From Moellerella sp963519845 (lineage in GTDB: Bacteria > Pseudomonadota > Gammaproteobacteria > Enterobacterales > Enterobacteriaceae), in contig CAUQNX010000001.1 in NCBI GenBank assembly GCA_963519845.1, positions 1 to 64,000 of the forward strand: 64,000 bases of DNA, in the 5' to 3' direction. Made by a program: the position numbers and the translations under genes. Positions 54,601 through 62,857 of this stretch are shown one piece after another. The notes beneath the pieces were generated by a model. The model did not search any database. It was not told the DNA's origin and saw only the letters and a program-made list of their open reading frames with translations. How positions within the stretch are numbered: the first letter of the stretch is position 1; each line of letters starts with the position of its first letter.

Positions 54601-57053
54601 TCATTGAAAATTTCATTACCATCATTATGATAAGCTACTTTTCTAATTAGTGATTCATCTAACTCACCCTCTTTATTATTAAAATAATTTGATAATATTT
54701 TTCTATTTCCTGTAATAAAAGAATGAAAGTCTATATTATTATTTATAAGTTTTTCAAATAATAATATAATCTCAGGTCTATTATTAACTAAAATTTGACT
54801 ATATTGATTATCCCATTGATAAATATGTTTAAAATTTTCATCTCTAAAATTTATATTTCTCATCATGCCTTTACGACCTTCTGTATCAACATAAACATTT
54901 TCAGTATAAGCAACAATAGGAACATCGAAGCCTTTTTTATGAAAGGGTTCTACCACATTTCTAGCGAAATTTTCTTTTTCATTACCTGAAGCTAAAGCGC
55001 AGCCCACTAAAACGATTTTATCTGGGTCTTGTAAGCTTGATAGATGTTGTTTTATTTTAGCTAACCCATTAGCGAGCTCTTGCGGCGTAAGATTAGCAAA
55101 TAGAGTCTGTTGATTCTTGTTAAAAGTTCCATGTCCAGCCACGAGCCAACGTGTTTTGCCCTTTACTACTCGTTTTATATCGCCATAAACGATTTCATAA
55201 CGATTATTTTTTACATCAAATAATACTAAGGTAGTGTTTTTAGGGTGCTTACCTATCATACTGGCGGAGCCTGTATTTATAGCGCCAGGGTCGAATTCAA
55301 GTTGAAATATAATATTATGGTCATAATTGGAGCTATCTAGATATTTTCCTTCTTCTGATGAATGTTGCGGGATTAATTCAGGATTTTCTGTAGGATAGAT
55401 CCAAGATAATTCATATTCAACTAGTGGATTATCATGAGAAATATTTGTGGAGGAAGGATCATTTAATTCTACTTGAGATAAATCATTAACCTGGCTCTGT
55501 GTATGCAATATCTCCCATTGGAACAAATCATCAACATTCTCACTTAGATATAGATCTGATTTTCCAAATAAATCTTCTACATTATTACTTGTTACTTCCA
55601 TTAATTTATTAAGATCATTAATCAAATATGCTTTATAATTTTCTTGGCTTACAAATATTGATCTTTCATGATAAATCTCTGCTACCTTAGAATTTTCAAT
55701 CAACCGTAATTTCAATTCATTTATATTTAAGGCATCTGTATAAACTATTATTTTACACTCTTTATACTCTAGTTTTATTTTTAATATATTTTTATCTTCA
55801 ATAAAACCATCAAACATAATATTGGTTTCACTATCTAATACTATTTTAGTTTTATTCTTTGATAATAATTTAGCTACAGTGATATCAATATTTTTTTCAT
55901 TAATCGTTTCTAATCCAATATATTTTTGTGTTTGTGGTGTTTTTTCATACTCGCGAATATATACAGGGTATTTATTAACTATATCGCTGAGGCTATCATT
56001 ACTTTCACCAGAATATTCTTTCATGATAAGATTTTTCATATCTTCAATATTTTTATACTGTACTTCTCCCTTATTGGGTTCGAAAAACTTGTAAATTAAC
56101 TCTCCCGTTTGCTGTTCTTTTTCGATAGCAAATGCCATAGCATGCTCATCGCCAAGGAAACTATAATATACAGAATCTTTTTTCTGCGATATTAATTCAA
56201 AAAATTGACCAAGTGTCAGTGTATTATAGTAATCAGTATCACCATAAAAATTTTCTGCATTTTCGGTTAGATGTGAAGATAAGCCATAATCTCGCATAAT
56301 TTTATCACTATCACTTAATAGATCATGCTTGAGCTGCGAAGCAATAGTATCAAAAAAATATTGCATATCATATTGTTCAATATGACTATTGAGCCTATGC
56401 GTTCGATTTCCATAAAGTGTTGTTATTTTTTTAAATGCTTCGCTATGATAAATCTGTTTTCCTTCATCAGTTTCAAAAAATTGTGTATTAGCGAATAAAG
56501 CATGATAGTAGCGCTCCATAAGATGGATTATTTTTTTATGATAGTGCTGTAAATTAATATTATCCTTATTAATATGGTGTTCTTCATTATATTGATACAT
56601 ACGTTCTAGATAAGCGCTAAAACGTTCATTTTTATTAACTTCAGGTAGTGTGTAATTTTGAATATATTCATAAATATCATTCGCAGTATCTTTATTATAT
56701 TGATACTTGATGATTTTTGTTAAATAGTTATTAAGTAATTCGTTAGATTTTTCTTTTATACTAGTTACATAAGCTGAGACTACTGGATCAGAACTAATAT
56801 AGTCATCACTATTCACTATATTGGCTAGTCTTTGTATATCGCTAATGAACTCAGTTTCCTTACCATTCACCATTGCCATTAAATAATAGCTCGATAGTCC
56901 ATAACATAAGCCACTTTTTATGTCATCAACTAATTGTGGGTGACTAAACCCTATTATTTTATTAAGTAGCTCAGCTATTCTTTTATCAGACAACTGGGAT
57001 ATATATTGTATTTGTTTAAATTCAGTATTTCTATATGGTGTACCCATTGGCAT
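48618..57053 (-). CDS. Giant toxin with N-terminal C58-like protease, one CPD, pore region and RTX-like repeats
   Basis: A 2811-residue paralogue of the neighbouring toxin. Residues ~40-330 look like a YopT/C58-type cysteine protease: GLCYGLSSYYLMA (Cys50), GDEHAMAFAI (His304) and YKFFEPNKGE, where the usual third Asp is Glu325. A linker (~385-500) is shared with the other toxin. One intact C80 CPD follows (GHG His641, VGC Cys685), then a degenerate second CPD-like unit (~855-960). The TcdA/TcdB-type pore region spans ~1480-1880 with hydrophobic helices at ~1675-1760. RTX-like Gly/Asp repeats lie at ~2150-2190 and ~2595-2680. ATG at 57053 has GAGG 7 bases upstream. C58-plus-pore layouts are known in lymphostatin/LifA-type cytotoxins. 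No signal peptide; the secretion route is not shown. Confidence 0.84.
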   Translation of the reverse strand: MPMGTPYRNTEFKQIQYISQLSDKRIAELLNKIIGFSHPQLVDDIKSGLCYGLSSYYLMAMVNGKETEFISDIQRLANIVNSDDYISSDPVVSAYVTSIKEKSNELLNNYLTKIIKYQYNKDTANDIYEYIQNYTLPEVNKNERFSAYLERMYQYNEEHHINKDNINLQHYHKKIIHLMERYYHALFANTQFFETDEGKQIYHSEAFKKITTLYGNRTHRLNSHIEQYDMQYFFDTIASQLKHDLLSDSDKIMRDYGLSSHLTENAENFYGDTDYYNTLTLGQFFELISQKKDSVYYSFLGDEHAMAFAIEKEQQTGELIYKFFEPNKGEVQYKNIEDMKNLIMKEYSGESNDSLSDIVNKYPVYIREYEKTPQTQKYIGLETINEKNIDITVAKLLSKNKTKIVLDSETNIMFDGFIEDKNILKIKLEYKECKIIVYTDALNINELKLRLIENSKVAEIYHERSIFVSQENYKAYLINDLNKLMEVTSNNVEDLFGKSDLYLSENVDDLFQWEILHTQSQVNDLSQVELNDPSSTNISHDNPLVEYELSWIYPTENPELIPQHSSEEGKYLDSSNYDHNIIFQLEFDPGAINTGSASMIGKHPKNTTLVLFDVKNNRYEIVYGDIKRVVKGKTRWLVAGHGTFNKNQQTLFANLTPQELANGLAKIKQHLSSLQDPDKIVLVGCALASGNEKENFARNVVEPFHKKGFDVPIVAYTENVYVDTEGRKGMMRNINFRDENFKHIYQWDNQYSQILVNNRPEIILLFEKLINNNIDFHSFITGNRKILSNYFNNKEGELDESLIRKVAYHNDGNEIFNEVLSTSNSLVDGDFYNILVNKIESAGIDKTPIWKNIDKKYITENIISIQAENNDTLDVIFRIKDNDSIRKTTEQIAIKKPNNTLIIQVDVINNTTYIEYGDLTKLETASKQKWSIVDYIGREESYSQIYAQLLTDGLLLAKSKYDLKEPENIDFININKSRKPYHLGESLSLANNILVRLLGKDINTDLYLDSYNNVNDMVVDDHFINKTKFSYNTEEHVTYVNGEHRAKYIISDIVMNRLPLSELNLHEYPSLIPYLSNSSGKLDKNKLLLIINDPFVSINVNEYFTNKEYLDPDFIAKWDNRINQSNIATLKQQAIDSSFLLNAIYENPNIISYLGKHASFLLSDLFPQDEGYHIGDILEIITQPEKLTLLQGKLNAFIGLDAMQSFEHISLKSALGKSNEWNSELLKNYISMQGILNRHEIDTQVNFINHGFYLADDNDKNRVFKDVLGQLYAFCKGSEISSEKSEFVEIVNYAVLLNTKKETVKLSAEENLFLSNYQGVIFYLMKEMSYERPNSIGTMIKNSSFNKWLSEATPGNYKIKSIKGDFTIIIEQSDDIYKYRFYDTEGLEAIYSDKDKGKVINSFSESIIKYLNSKADLYDDNSYSSDNNNAKDYLVDVEHISVRDKVQQEIQQKIKSLIVPKKVLTEMVNIGDVNISTATLHRLGATIDNVPLNETHLKSHKFYKNIRFNAETLSARLTFIEGNKEDAVLIKALKQIMLSKESKDIIHAESELSHYSTLLKQLDYIDHYTDITQDYIDVQLWPKLQSAGIKLPRYIEVMNRTGQTMTAAGFITLLTSTYGMMQQLDNPLLSAAERAEIHKNLGIAWASGLVNLSDMAQPTLLKIAYQQTGSFKAAGTLAGHVSIGLLLIGIGFDIYNAYDNFAKLAVEKNDVTRQDLIVNGTLSLVGIGVGVTSIIGMLASAAAAGPFGIIAGAALMFGGMIYNAVRAVNKIKQQISLTADEEFTTGARIALGLAPVISVQNKLRQKATEQAMEEVAWQYDQQFYINTILPSGFDTHLYIEENITAKGEDGYYLVDADGDYFGGTLQTVGYDRFLSSLGLINDDEALKYYSQANATLFSLEEAKFLLQSDILILPSGESCDCQSGKMSDQYHIEKAELKRYPNEQQKASDEIIILNNSYKNAQLPTHISALIESNQNVLVQTHGAKQLRLYTLNQQGIDAKMRGEKLNEKSFVEFDNINEISKILNKNRVQSGFSFNSANGNDIIIGHKDEQNNFEIHEGEKFFVGGDNQDRFYYIGHNKTAISDSTESEQETKSYLDGQAGNDFLVLGNIIDGIQVEADLTKGELRHKDKNNLYTVAILKNIENIIGQTNHSEILIGNDKNNYLDGSGGNDYLYAYDGDDKLALDQGYANGGLGRDHYFIQKYKWSHYAKDLFLNKRTLSRKSKKIFYRKVLNEKFSFVEGYSFDSQVIIDENDKDSSFVELDYSLKHINKVELHDNDLHLTINSHPYKITKNINSDKYCEKSRHKIILKNVYRDKLDENKKITQHKYTLKTKDGFILSSKLDDYLTKDPEPKLFFDINYISTQDKYIEENYEIDLRDRVKNNIVTDVYASTNNKTLEIIVHGKRAKNDLTIIFKRNYRTPSWGEFLFSGSSGKLGFSGDDENNTLVSIGNDSYIYASRGSDYYEIDTTNRISTHKKQSRITFDFSRLEYPNGYVDYNNNLDKNDKIIIMLKNDNATDLIIENNTLYFFHKENLDKVPIEFINYQRSISNAIFIHDKYKNILSVNVNTEGGSIKWLNQPIIPTNKDDVINISSGLPLKHGIIDGKKGNDIIVSKCEQGREFKGSEGNDIITVYAGDNVLYGGAGNDKLYAGVGDDLLLATEGNDQLFGGKGNDRYLIDGSLIGDVTIEDSEGFNRLYLINFLQGNPNSIKQVNGKIHQIYRSNNGGSLTFIQQYKGFSHDVNAVYIDNNIKEKLINKINKNIPLVEDNIVDLLIQHIAIARVDECIVSSIETGKTEKSADTLISYFDKMVS

Positions 57054-57196
57054 AATATTACCTCATTCATTTTTATTTATCACAATGAAAAAAGTAACAA
57101 CTTTTAAAAAAATATAAACATTAAAAAATAATACTCAATATCATTTTATTAATATCCGATAAAACTTTATTTTTATTTATTGTTTAACTAATCAAA

Positions 57197-57229
57197 TAAA
57201 AAAGGCCGTTAATAATTAACGGCCTTTCT
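57197..57229 (-). terminator. Terminator of the gcvTHP operon
   Basis: On the minus strand AAAGGCCGTTAAT pairs with ATTAACGGCC, followed by TTTTTTATTT, 17 bases beyond the gcvP stop. Strong rho-independent form. It shares AAAGGCCGTTAAT with the terminator at 37697. The toxin gene's promoter must lie in the 57054-57196 gap beside it. Confidence 0.88.
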
Positions 57230-57245
57230 TCCTATAAATAACCTA

Positions 57246-60122
57246 CTAAATATATTCTTCTATAGGAACACAAGAACAATGTAAATTTCTATCACCATAA
57301 ACATCATCCAGACGTTTTACTGCTGGCCAATATTTATTTGCTTTGGTCGCTTGTGTGGGGAATACAGCAGTTTCACGACTATAAGTATGCGTCCACTCTT
57401 CGGCTAATTCTGTTTGCACATGAGGGGCATTTGCTAACGGATTATCCTCTAAAGTCCATTCTTTATTGGCGACTTTATTAATTTCCGCGCGGATTGACAA
57501 CATAGCATCAATAAAACGATCAATTTCTACTTTGCTTTCCGATTCTGTCGGCTCAATCATTAATGTACCAGCCACAGGAAATGACATAGTTGGTGCATGG
57601 AAACCATAATCAATCAGGCGTTTGGCGATATCCAATTCGGTAATACCCACCTCTTTTTTAATCGGCCGTAAATCGACAATACATTCGTGAGCAACAAAGC
57701 CGTCAAGACCCGTATATAAAATTTCGTAGTCATTTTTTAAACGCGTTGCAATATAGTTGGCATTTAATATGGCCACTTGGCTCGCACGGCGTAATCCGTA
57801 AGAGCCCATCATACGGATATACATCCAGCTAATTGGCAGAATCGAGGCACTACCAAATGGTGCGGCTGATACGGCGCCCTGATCAGTGATACTTTCCATC
57901 TCAACCACCGAGTGTCCGGGAACAAACGGGGCTAAATGTTTTTTCACGCCGATAGGTCCCATGCCCGGTCCACCACCACCATGAGGAATACAGAAGGTTT
58001 TATGTAAGTTGAGATGAGAAACATCAGCACCAATAAATCCTGGAGTAGTGAGTCCCACTTGCGCATTCATATTGGCACCATCTAAATAGACTTGCCCATC
58101 ATGCTGGTGAATGATTTCACAAACTTCACGAATACTCTCTTCGTATACACCATGTGTCGATGGGTAAGTCACCATAACGCAAGATAATTCAGCGCTATGT
58201 TTTTCGGCTTTTTCACGTAAATCAACTAAATCGATATTTCCTTCATCGTCACAACGCACTACGATTACATCCATACCCGCCATTTGAGCCGATGCTGGGT
58301 TAGTTCCGTGAGCAGACGCTGGAATAAGGCAAATATTACGATGACCTTCTCCGCGATGCTCATGATAGCGGCGTATCGCTAATAGTCCGGCATACTCTCC
58401 TTGTGCACCCGAGTTTGGCTGCATACAGACGGCATCATAGCCCGTTAACTGAACTAACCAATGGGATAGCTGCTCAATCATCTGTTGATAGCCCTGAGCT
58501 TGCTCAGGTGGGCAGAATGGATGCATCTCGCCAAACTCTGGCCAAGTGATTGGCAACATTTCTGCCGCAGCATTCAACTTCATAGTACAAGAGCCTAGGG
58601 GGATCATCGCCTGATTTAATGCCAAATCTTTGCGCTCAAGACTATGCATATAGCGCATCATCTCGGTTTCACTGTGATAGCGATTGAAATTAGGGTGTGT
58701 CAATAGCGCATCGTTACGTAACATCGCTTGCGGGATCGATGCTGAGCCACTGGTGATTGCTTTATCCAATGCCTCAAAATCCAGTTGTTTCTCTGTACCT
58801 GTGATCACCGCATACAGCTCATTGAGATCTTGTCGCGTGGTTGTTTCATTAAAGGTGACACCCACGGCACTATGAATATCGCTGCGTAGATTGATTTTGC
58901 TCTCTTCTGTACGTATCAATACTGCCGCTTTATCCACAACTTCGATGGTTAGGGTATCAAACCAACTGTTGTGTTTTAAGGATAATCCAGCCTCTGTGAT
59001 AGCTGCCGCAAAGATATCAGTCATTCGATGGATACGTTGCGCAATGCGTTTCAATCCTTCAGGACCATGATAGACCGCATACATAGCGGCGATATTGGCC
59101 AATAACACCTGAGAGGTACAAATATTGGAGTTGGCTTTTTCGCGACGAATATGTTGTTCGCGAGTCTGCATCGCCATGCGAAGTGCGGTATTGCCTGCCG
59201 CATCACGAGATACGCCAATAATACGTCCCGGCATCGCACGTTTATGCTCATCACGGCACGCAAAGAATGCCGCATGTGGGCCGCCATAGCCCATAGGTAC
59301 ACCAAAACGTTGTGCGGAGCCGAAAACAATATCAGCACCTTGCTTACCCGGTGGGGTCAATTGCACCAGCGTCAGAAGATCGGCTGCGACGCAAGGGATC
59401 ACTTGTTGTTGTTTAAGTTCAGCAATCAATGCCGAGTAGTCATGGATCTCGCCTGTTGTTCCAACCAGTTGCAGTAAAACACCAAAGACACCTTCATGCT
59501 CTAAAACTTTTTCTGCTCTATCGACTATCACTTCAAAGCCAAATGTACCTGCACGGGTGCGCACTACATCGAGAGTTTGTGGATGTATATCATCAGCAAC
59601 AAAGAAACGATTAGCATTTTTAAGCTTGCTGATCCTTTTAGCCATTGCCATGGCTTCCGCTGCGGCAGTTGCCTCATCCAATAGAGAAGCGGAGGCTAAA
59701 TCAAGGCCAGTTAAATCAATAGTTAATTGTTGGAAATTAAGTAGAGATTCTAATCGTCCTTGAGAAACTTCTGGCTGATAAGGCGTATAAGCCGTATACC
59801 AACCCGGATTTTCCAATAGATTGCGTAAGATCACGGGCGGCAAAATTGTTGGTGTATAGCCCATACCAATGTAGCTTTTATAGCGCTTATTACGTGAGGC
59901 GATGGCTTTTAATTCGGCTAATGCCTCTTGTTCTGTTGCGCCGGCGCCCACTCGTGGAGGTTCAGGTAATAGGATATTTTTCGGTACGATACGATCGGTC
60001 AGTTCATCCAGAGATTGCGGACCCACAATAGCCAGCATCTGTTGAATTTGTTGTTCGGAAGGACCTATATGACGTTGGATAAATTCGTTACGGTTTTCTA
60101 ACTGGCTTAACGTGATAGTCAT
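57246..60122 (-). CDS. gcvP: Glycine dehydrogenase (decarboxylating), P protein
   Basis: GcvP decarboxylates glycine and moves the aminomethyl group to the lipoyl arm of GcvH. The 958-residue homodimeric-type protein has both halves fused, as in enterobacteria. The N-terminal FIQRHIGPSEQQIQQML and IGMGYTPTILPPVILRNLLENPGWYTAYTPYQPEVSQGRLE and the PLP lysine in NLHKTFCIPHGGGGPGMGPIGV (about residue 709) are diagnostic. Last gene of gcvT-gcvH-gcvP; a terminator follows. Confidence 0.97.
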   Translation of the reverse strand: MTITLSQLENRNEFIQRHIGPSEQQIQQMLAIVGPQSLDELTDRIVPKNILLPEPPRVGAGATEQEALAELKAIASRNKRYKSYIGMGYTPTILPPVILRNLLENPGWYTAYTPYQPEVSQGRLESLLNFQQLTIDLTGLDLASASLLDEATAAAEAMAMAKRISKLKNANRFFVADDIHPQTLDVVRTRAGTFGFEVIVDRAEKVLEHEGVFGVLLQLVGTTGEIHDYSALIAELKQQQVIPCVAADLLTLVQLTPPGKQGADIVFGSAQRFGVPMGYGGPHAAFFACRDEHKRAMPGRIIGVSRDAAGNTALRMAMQTREQHIRREKANSNICTSQVLLANIAAMYAVYHGPEGLKRIAQRIHRMTDIFAAAITEAGLSLKHNSWFDTLTIEVVDKAAVLIRTEESKINLRSDIHSAVGVTFNETTTRQDLNELYAVITGTEKQLDFEALDKAITSGSASIPQAMLRNDALLTHPNFNRYHSETEMMRYMHSLERKDLALNQAMIPLGSCTMKLNAAAEMLPITWPEFGEMHPFCPPEQAQGYQQMIEQLSHWLVQLTGYDAVCMQPNSGAQGEYAGLLAIRRYHEHRGEGHRNICLIPASAHGTNPASAQMAGMDVIVVRCDDEGNIDLVDLREKAEKHSAELSCVMVTYPSTHGVYEESIREVCEIIHQHDGQVYLDGANMNAQVGLTTPGFIGADVSHLNLHKTFCIPHGGGGPGMGPIGVKKHLAPFVPGHSVVEMESITDQGAVSAAPFGSASILPISWMYIRMMGSYGLRRASQVAILNANYIATRLKNDYEILYTGLDGFVAHECIVDLRPIKKEVGITELDIAKRLIDYGFHAPTMSFPVAGTLMIEPTESESKVEIDRFIDAMLSIRAEINKVANKEWTLEDNPLANAPHVQTELAEEWTHTYSRETAVFPTQATKANKYWPAVKRLDDVYGDRNLHCSCVPIEEYI

Positions 60123-60221
60123 GCTTTAATATTCCCGTTTTTGATGAACTGCAATAGCGGATAGATGAGCAATAAAAAAACGCCTTATTATCAATGGATA
60201 GTAAGGCGTACTATTCGATTA

Positions 60222-60608
60222 CTATTCGGAGATCAACTCAATGTAGGCTTCTGCTTCAAGCAGATTTGCCAATTCCGCTTCATCCGTCGCTTTCAGACGG
60301 AAAATCCAACCTTCTTGATAAGGTTGATCATTAATAAGTTCCGGTGATTCATTAAGCGCTTCATTGACGGCAATAATTTCACCTGATAAAGGAACATAAA
60401 TGTCCGAAGCCGCTTTAACCGACTCAACCACTGCACAATCATCACCCATATTGACCATAGTGCCCACTTCAGGCAGATCAACGAAAACCATATCACCTAA
60501 GGTCTCTTGCGCATGGGCAGTGATACCAACGGTATATTCACCATTACCTTCATCACGTAACCATTCATGTTCTGGCGTATATTTTAACTCAACTGGTGCA
60601 TTACTCAT
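60222..60608 (-). CDS. gcvH: Glycine cleavage system H protein
   Basis: GcvH is the lipoyl carrier of the glycine cleavage system. The 128-residue protein has LKYTPEHEWLRDEGNGEYTVGIT and the lipoylation site in VVESVKAASDIY (Lys65). ATG at 60608 has GAGGA 6 bases upstream; an in-frame GTG four codons earlier is rejected. It sits between gcvT and gcvP in the usual order. Confidence 0.97.
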   Translation of the reverse strand: MSNAPVELKYTPEHEWLRDEGNGEYTVGITAHAQETLGDMVFVDLPEVGTMVNMGDDCAVVESVKAASDIYVPLSGEIIAVNEALNESPELINDQPYQEGWIFRLKATDEAELANLLEAEAYIELISE

Positions 60609-60672
60609 TGCTATCCTCACTATTCTACTTAATTTATAATCAAAATAATTTAATATAAAAAAATCAACCGAT

Positions 60673-61767
60673 CTAAATTAACGCCTTACCTTGGCGTACA
60701 AATCCGGGTTTGATCACTTCAACGGGCATTTCTCTATTTCTAATTTCAACAATGGCTTTATCTTTTACACTAGCAGGGACTCTTGCCAATGCAATACTAA
60801 AACCTAATGTTGGAGAAAAAGAGCCGCTGGTGATAATTCCTTCCTGTAATTTACCCAAATCATCAGTAAAACGAACGGCTTGGCCTGCGCGTAAAATACC
60901 TTTCTCGCGCAGAACAATTCCAACTAATTTATCTGTGCCTTGTTGACGTAATTTTTCCAGTGCACTACGGCCGATAAAATCACGATCTTCCGGCTTCCAA
61001 GCAATTGTCCAGCCCATATTAGCGGCTAAAGGCGAGATAGTTTCATCCATATCTTGCCCATATAAATTCATTCCTGCTTCTAGGCGCAAGGTATCACGCG
61101 CGCCTAGACCCGCAGGTTTAACCCCGACCGCCAATAGCTTTTGCCAAAAATCGACAGCATCTTCTTTTGGTAAAGCGATTTCATAACCCTCTTCGCCCGT
61201 ATAGCCTGTAGTGGCGATAAATAGCGTTTCAGTTTGAATACCGTAAAAAGGTTTCATGCCCTGAATGGCATTTTTCTGAACATCAGTAAGCAGTGACTGA
61301 ACTTTCTGTTTAGCTGTTGGGCCTTGTACCGCAATCAAAGCGAGATCGTCACGTACTTCGATGGTGACTGGGAATGACGCTGCATGTTGAGTGATCCAAG
61401 CTAAATCTTTTTCGCGAGTTGCAGAGTTAACCACTAAGCGATAAAAGTTTTCATCAAAATAGTAAACAATCAGGTCGTCAATGACACATCCTGAAGCATT
61501 CAACATACCCGTATAGAGAGCTTTACCCGATTCCGTCAGTTTATCGATATCATTGGCGAGTAAATAACGCAAAAAGGATCGACAGCCTTCACCATGGAAA
61601 TCGACTATCGTCATATGAGAAACATCAAACATGCCAGCATCTGTTCTGACGTCATTGTGCTCATTAATTTGCGACCCATAATGCAATGGCATCATCCAAC
61701 CATGAAAATCAACCATTTTCGCTTTACAGGCCAGATGTTCATCATAAAGTGGCGTTTTATTTGCCAT
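60673..61767 (-). CDS. gcvT: Glycine cleavage system T protein (aminomethyltransferase)
   Basis: GcvT releases ammonia and passes the methylene group to tetrahydrofolate. The 364-residue protein begins TPLYDEHLACKAKMVDFHGWMMPLHYGSQINEHNDVRTDAGMFDVSHM and contains TGYTGEEGYEIALP and the folate-site acidic region near LARDTLRLEAGMNLYGQDMD. ATG at 61767 follows AGAGGG. First gene of the operon; a promoter-like sequence lies upstream. Confidence 0.97.
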   Translation of the reverse strand: MANKTPLYDEHLACKAKMVDFHGWMMPLHYGSQINEHNDVRTDAGMFDVSHMTIVDFHGEGCRSFLRYLLANDIDKLTESGKALYTGMLNASGCVIDDLIVYYFDENFYRLVVNSATREKDLAWITQHAASFPVTIEVRDDLALIAVQGPTAKQKVQSLLTDVQKNAIQGMKPFYGIQTETLFIATTGYTGEEGYEIALPKEDAVDFWQKLLAVGVKPAGLGARDTLRLEAGMNLYGQDMDETISPLAANMGWTIAWKPEDRDFIGRSALEKLRQQGTDKLVGIVLREKGILRAGQAVRFTDDLGKLQEGIITSGSFSPTLGFSIALARVPASVKDKAIVEIRNREMPVEVIKPGFVRQGKALI

Positions 61768-61833
61768 GATTTCCCTCTTTCATTACTCAGATAAGTCGAT
61801 TAGCGTATCACCACTAACAAGAGCCATTAATCA

Positions 61834-61862
61834 TCAATAGTTGCTTAAACCCACTGTGTCAA
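61834..61862 (-). promoter_or_regulatory. Candidate gcvT promoter
   Basis: On the minus strand a consensus TTGACA (61862-61857) is followed by a 17-base spacer and TATTGA (61839-61834), 67 bases before gcvT. The weak -10 fits an activated promoter, such as GcvA/Lrp control known in E. coli. Confidence 0.5.
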
Positions 61863-62193
61863 AAGCTCACATAGCAATAACGCCGAGTAAACGATATTTT
61901 ACGATAAAATTAGCACTGATTAAGCATAAACAAAAATAAGGCTAATACACCTTAATGTATTACTGTTAGAAACAGATATTTTCCACTATTTTTTGTTAAA
62001 AGATTGAGAGGGATCACTCAATATTCTCTATTTAGTCTAATTAAGTTAATAAAAGAATAAAATACTATGAATTTTATCGCTTATGGCACAAATAAAACAT
62101 CGGACTAATATTAGAAAATATAATACATGAAATTTATTAATTAGTTTTTTTAAGGGGTAAAAAACCTCATTATTGACACTTAAATCATGATAT
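61863..62193. other. AT-rich upstream region of gcvT
   Basis: About 330 bases between the gcvT promoter and the next terminator. It probably holds regulator-binding sites for gcvT. No gene or riboswitch-like structure is seen. Confidence 0.45.
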
Positions 62194-62224
62194 AAAAAAA
62201 GCCGGTCCTTAATGGGCCAGCTTT
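62194..62224 (-). terminator. Terminator of the small-protein gene
   Basis: On the minus strand AAAGCTGGCCC, a short loop, then GGACCGGCTTTTTTTAT. Good hairpin and T tract, 44 bases past the stop at 62268. Confidence 0.75.
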
Positions 62225-62267
62225 CGATATCGATAAAATATAAAGTAATACTGATTTTAGCGTCGGA

Positions 62268-62606
62268 TTATTTAACCGCTAATAATGGTGTTACATTAGT
62301 TAAACCACCAACTGTATTTAATGGGCTTGCTGCGCTAATTCCTGCTTCTTTTGGTGTTTTCATCACATTCATTTGGTTAACTAAAGCATCTGTTGCACCA
62401 ACTACATCTTTCACGGGTAAAGCGACTCCCTCTTTTTTCGCCACTTCAGGAACAAATTTAGCCATAATTTTGTTTTTAAGTTCTTTAAGTAGATGCATTC
62501 CAACTTCTTCAGCTAAATTTAATGCTTGTTTAGCTAGTGCTTTAAAAATATCTGATTCAACAACAGCTTTGGCCATACTTTTAATTGCATTAAAAAATCC
62601 TGACAT
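62268..62606 (-). CDS. Small amphipathic protein of unknown function
   Basis: A 112-residue protein from the ATG at 62606, with AAGGA 7 bases upstream. The first ~60 residues (MSGFFNAIKSMAKAVVESD, LAKQALNLAEEVGMHLLKELKNKIMAKFV) form lysine-rich amphipathic helices, followed by a Gly/Val-rich tail. There is no signal peptide and no family that I recognise. It could bind membranes or act as a bacteriocin- or toxin-like peptide; that is speculation. It has its own terminator and lies alone between ubiI and gcvT. A longer open frame on the other strand across the same bases lacks a ribosome site and is rejected. Confidence 0.7.
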   Translation of the reverse strand: MSGFFNAIKSMAKAVVESDIFKALAKQALNLAEEVGMHLLKELKNKIMAKFVPEVAKKEGVALPVKDVVGATDALVNQMNVMKTPKEAGISAASPLNTVGGLTNVTPLLAVK

Positions 62607-62857
62607 ATTTATTTCCTTTTTATTTGATATATTAATTAATTCCATTTATTATATTTTTATTGCAGCGGGTAAATAATCTCACTCAGCGGCAATGAGACTA
62701 ATTTAATATTTATAAATTATTTTTTCGATTAAAAGCAATGCCACTTTTTATTAATAAGCGGCGAATTTATTTTCTTTAATGAAATAAAATATTAATTAAT
62801 TGGTTTTTATAATGAGATATAGCGAAAATACAAATAAACTATTAGATGAAGTGATTA

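Noticed and set aside
37761..57053. Frameshift or break in the giant toxin genes
   Set aside because: Both read as single uninterrupted frames with domains in consistent order, so they appear intact.
61768..62000. Glycine riboswitch before gcvT
   Set aside because: The conserved GA-rich and paired glycine-aptamer segments are not seen; promoter-type control fits better.
62212..62676. A 154-codon plus-strand open frame
   Set aside because: It lies antisense to the small-protein gene, has no ribosome site, and reads as a mirror of amphipathic coding sequence.
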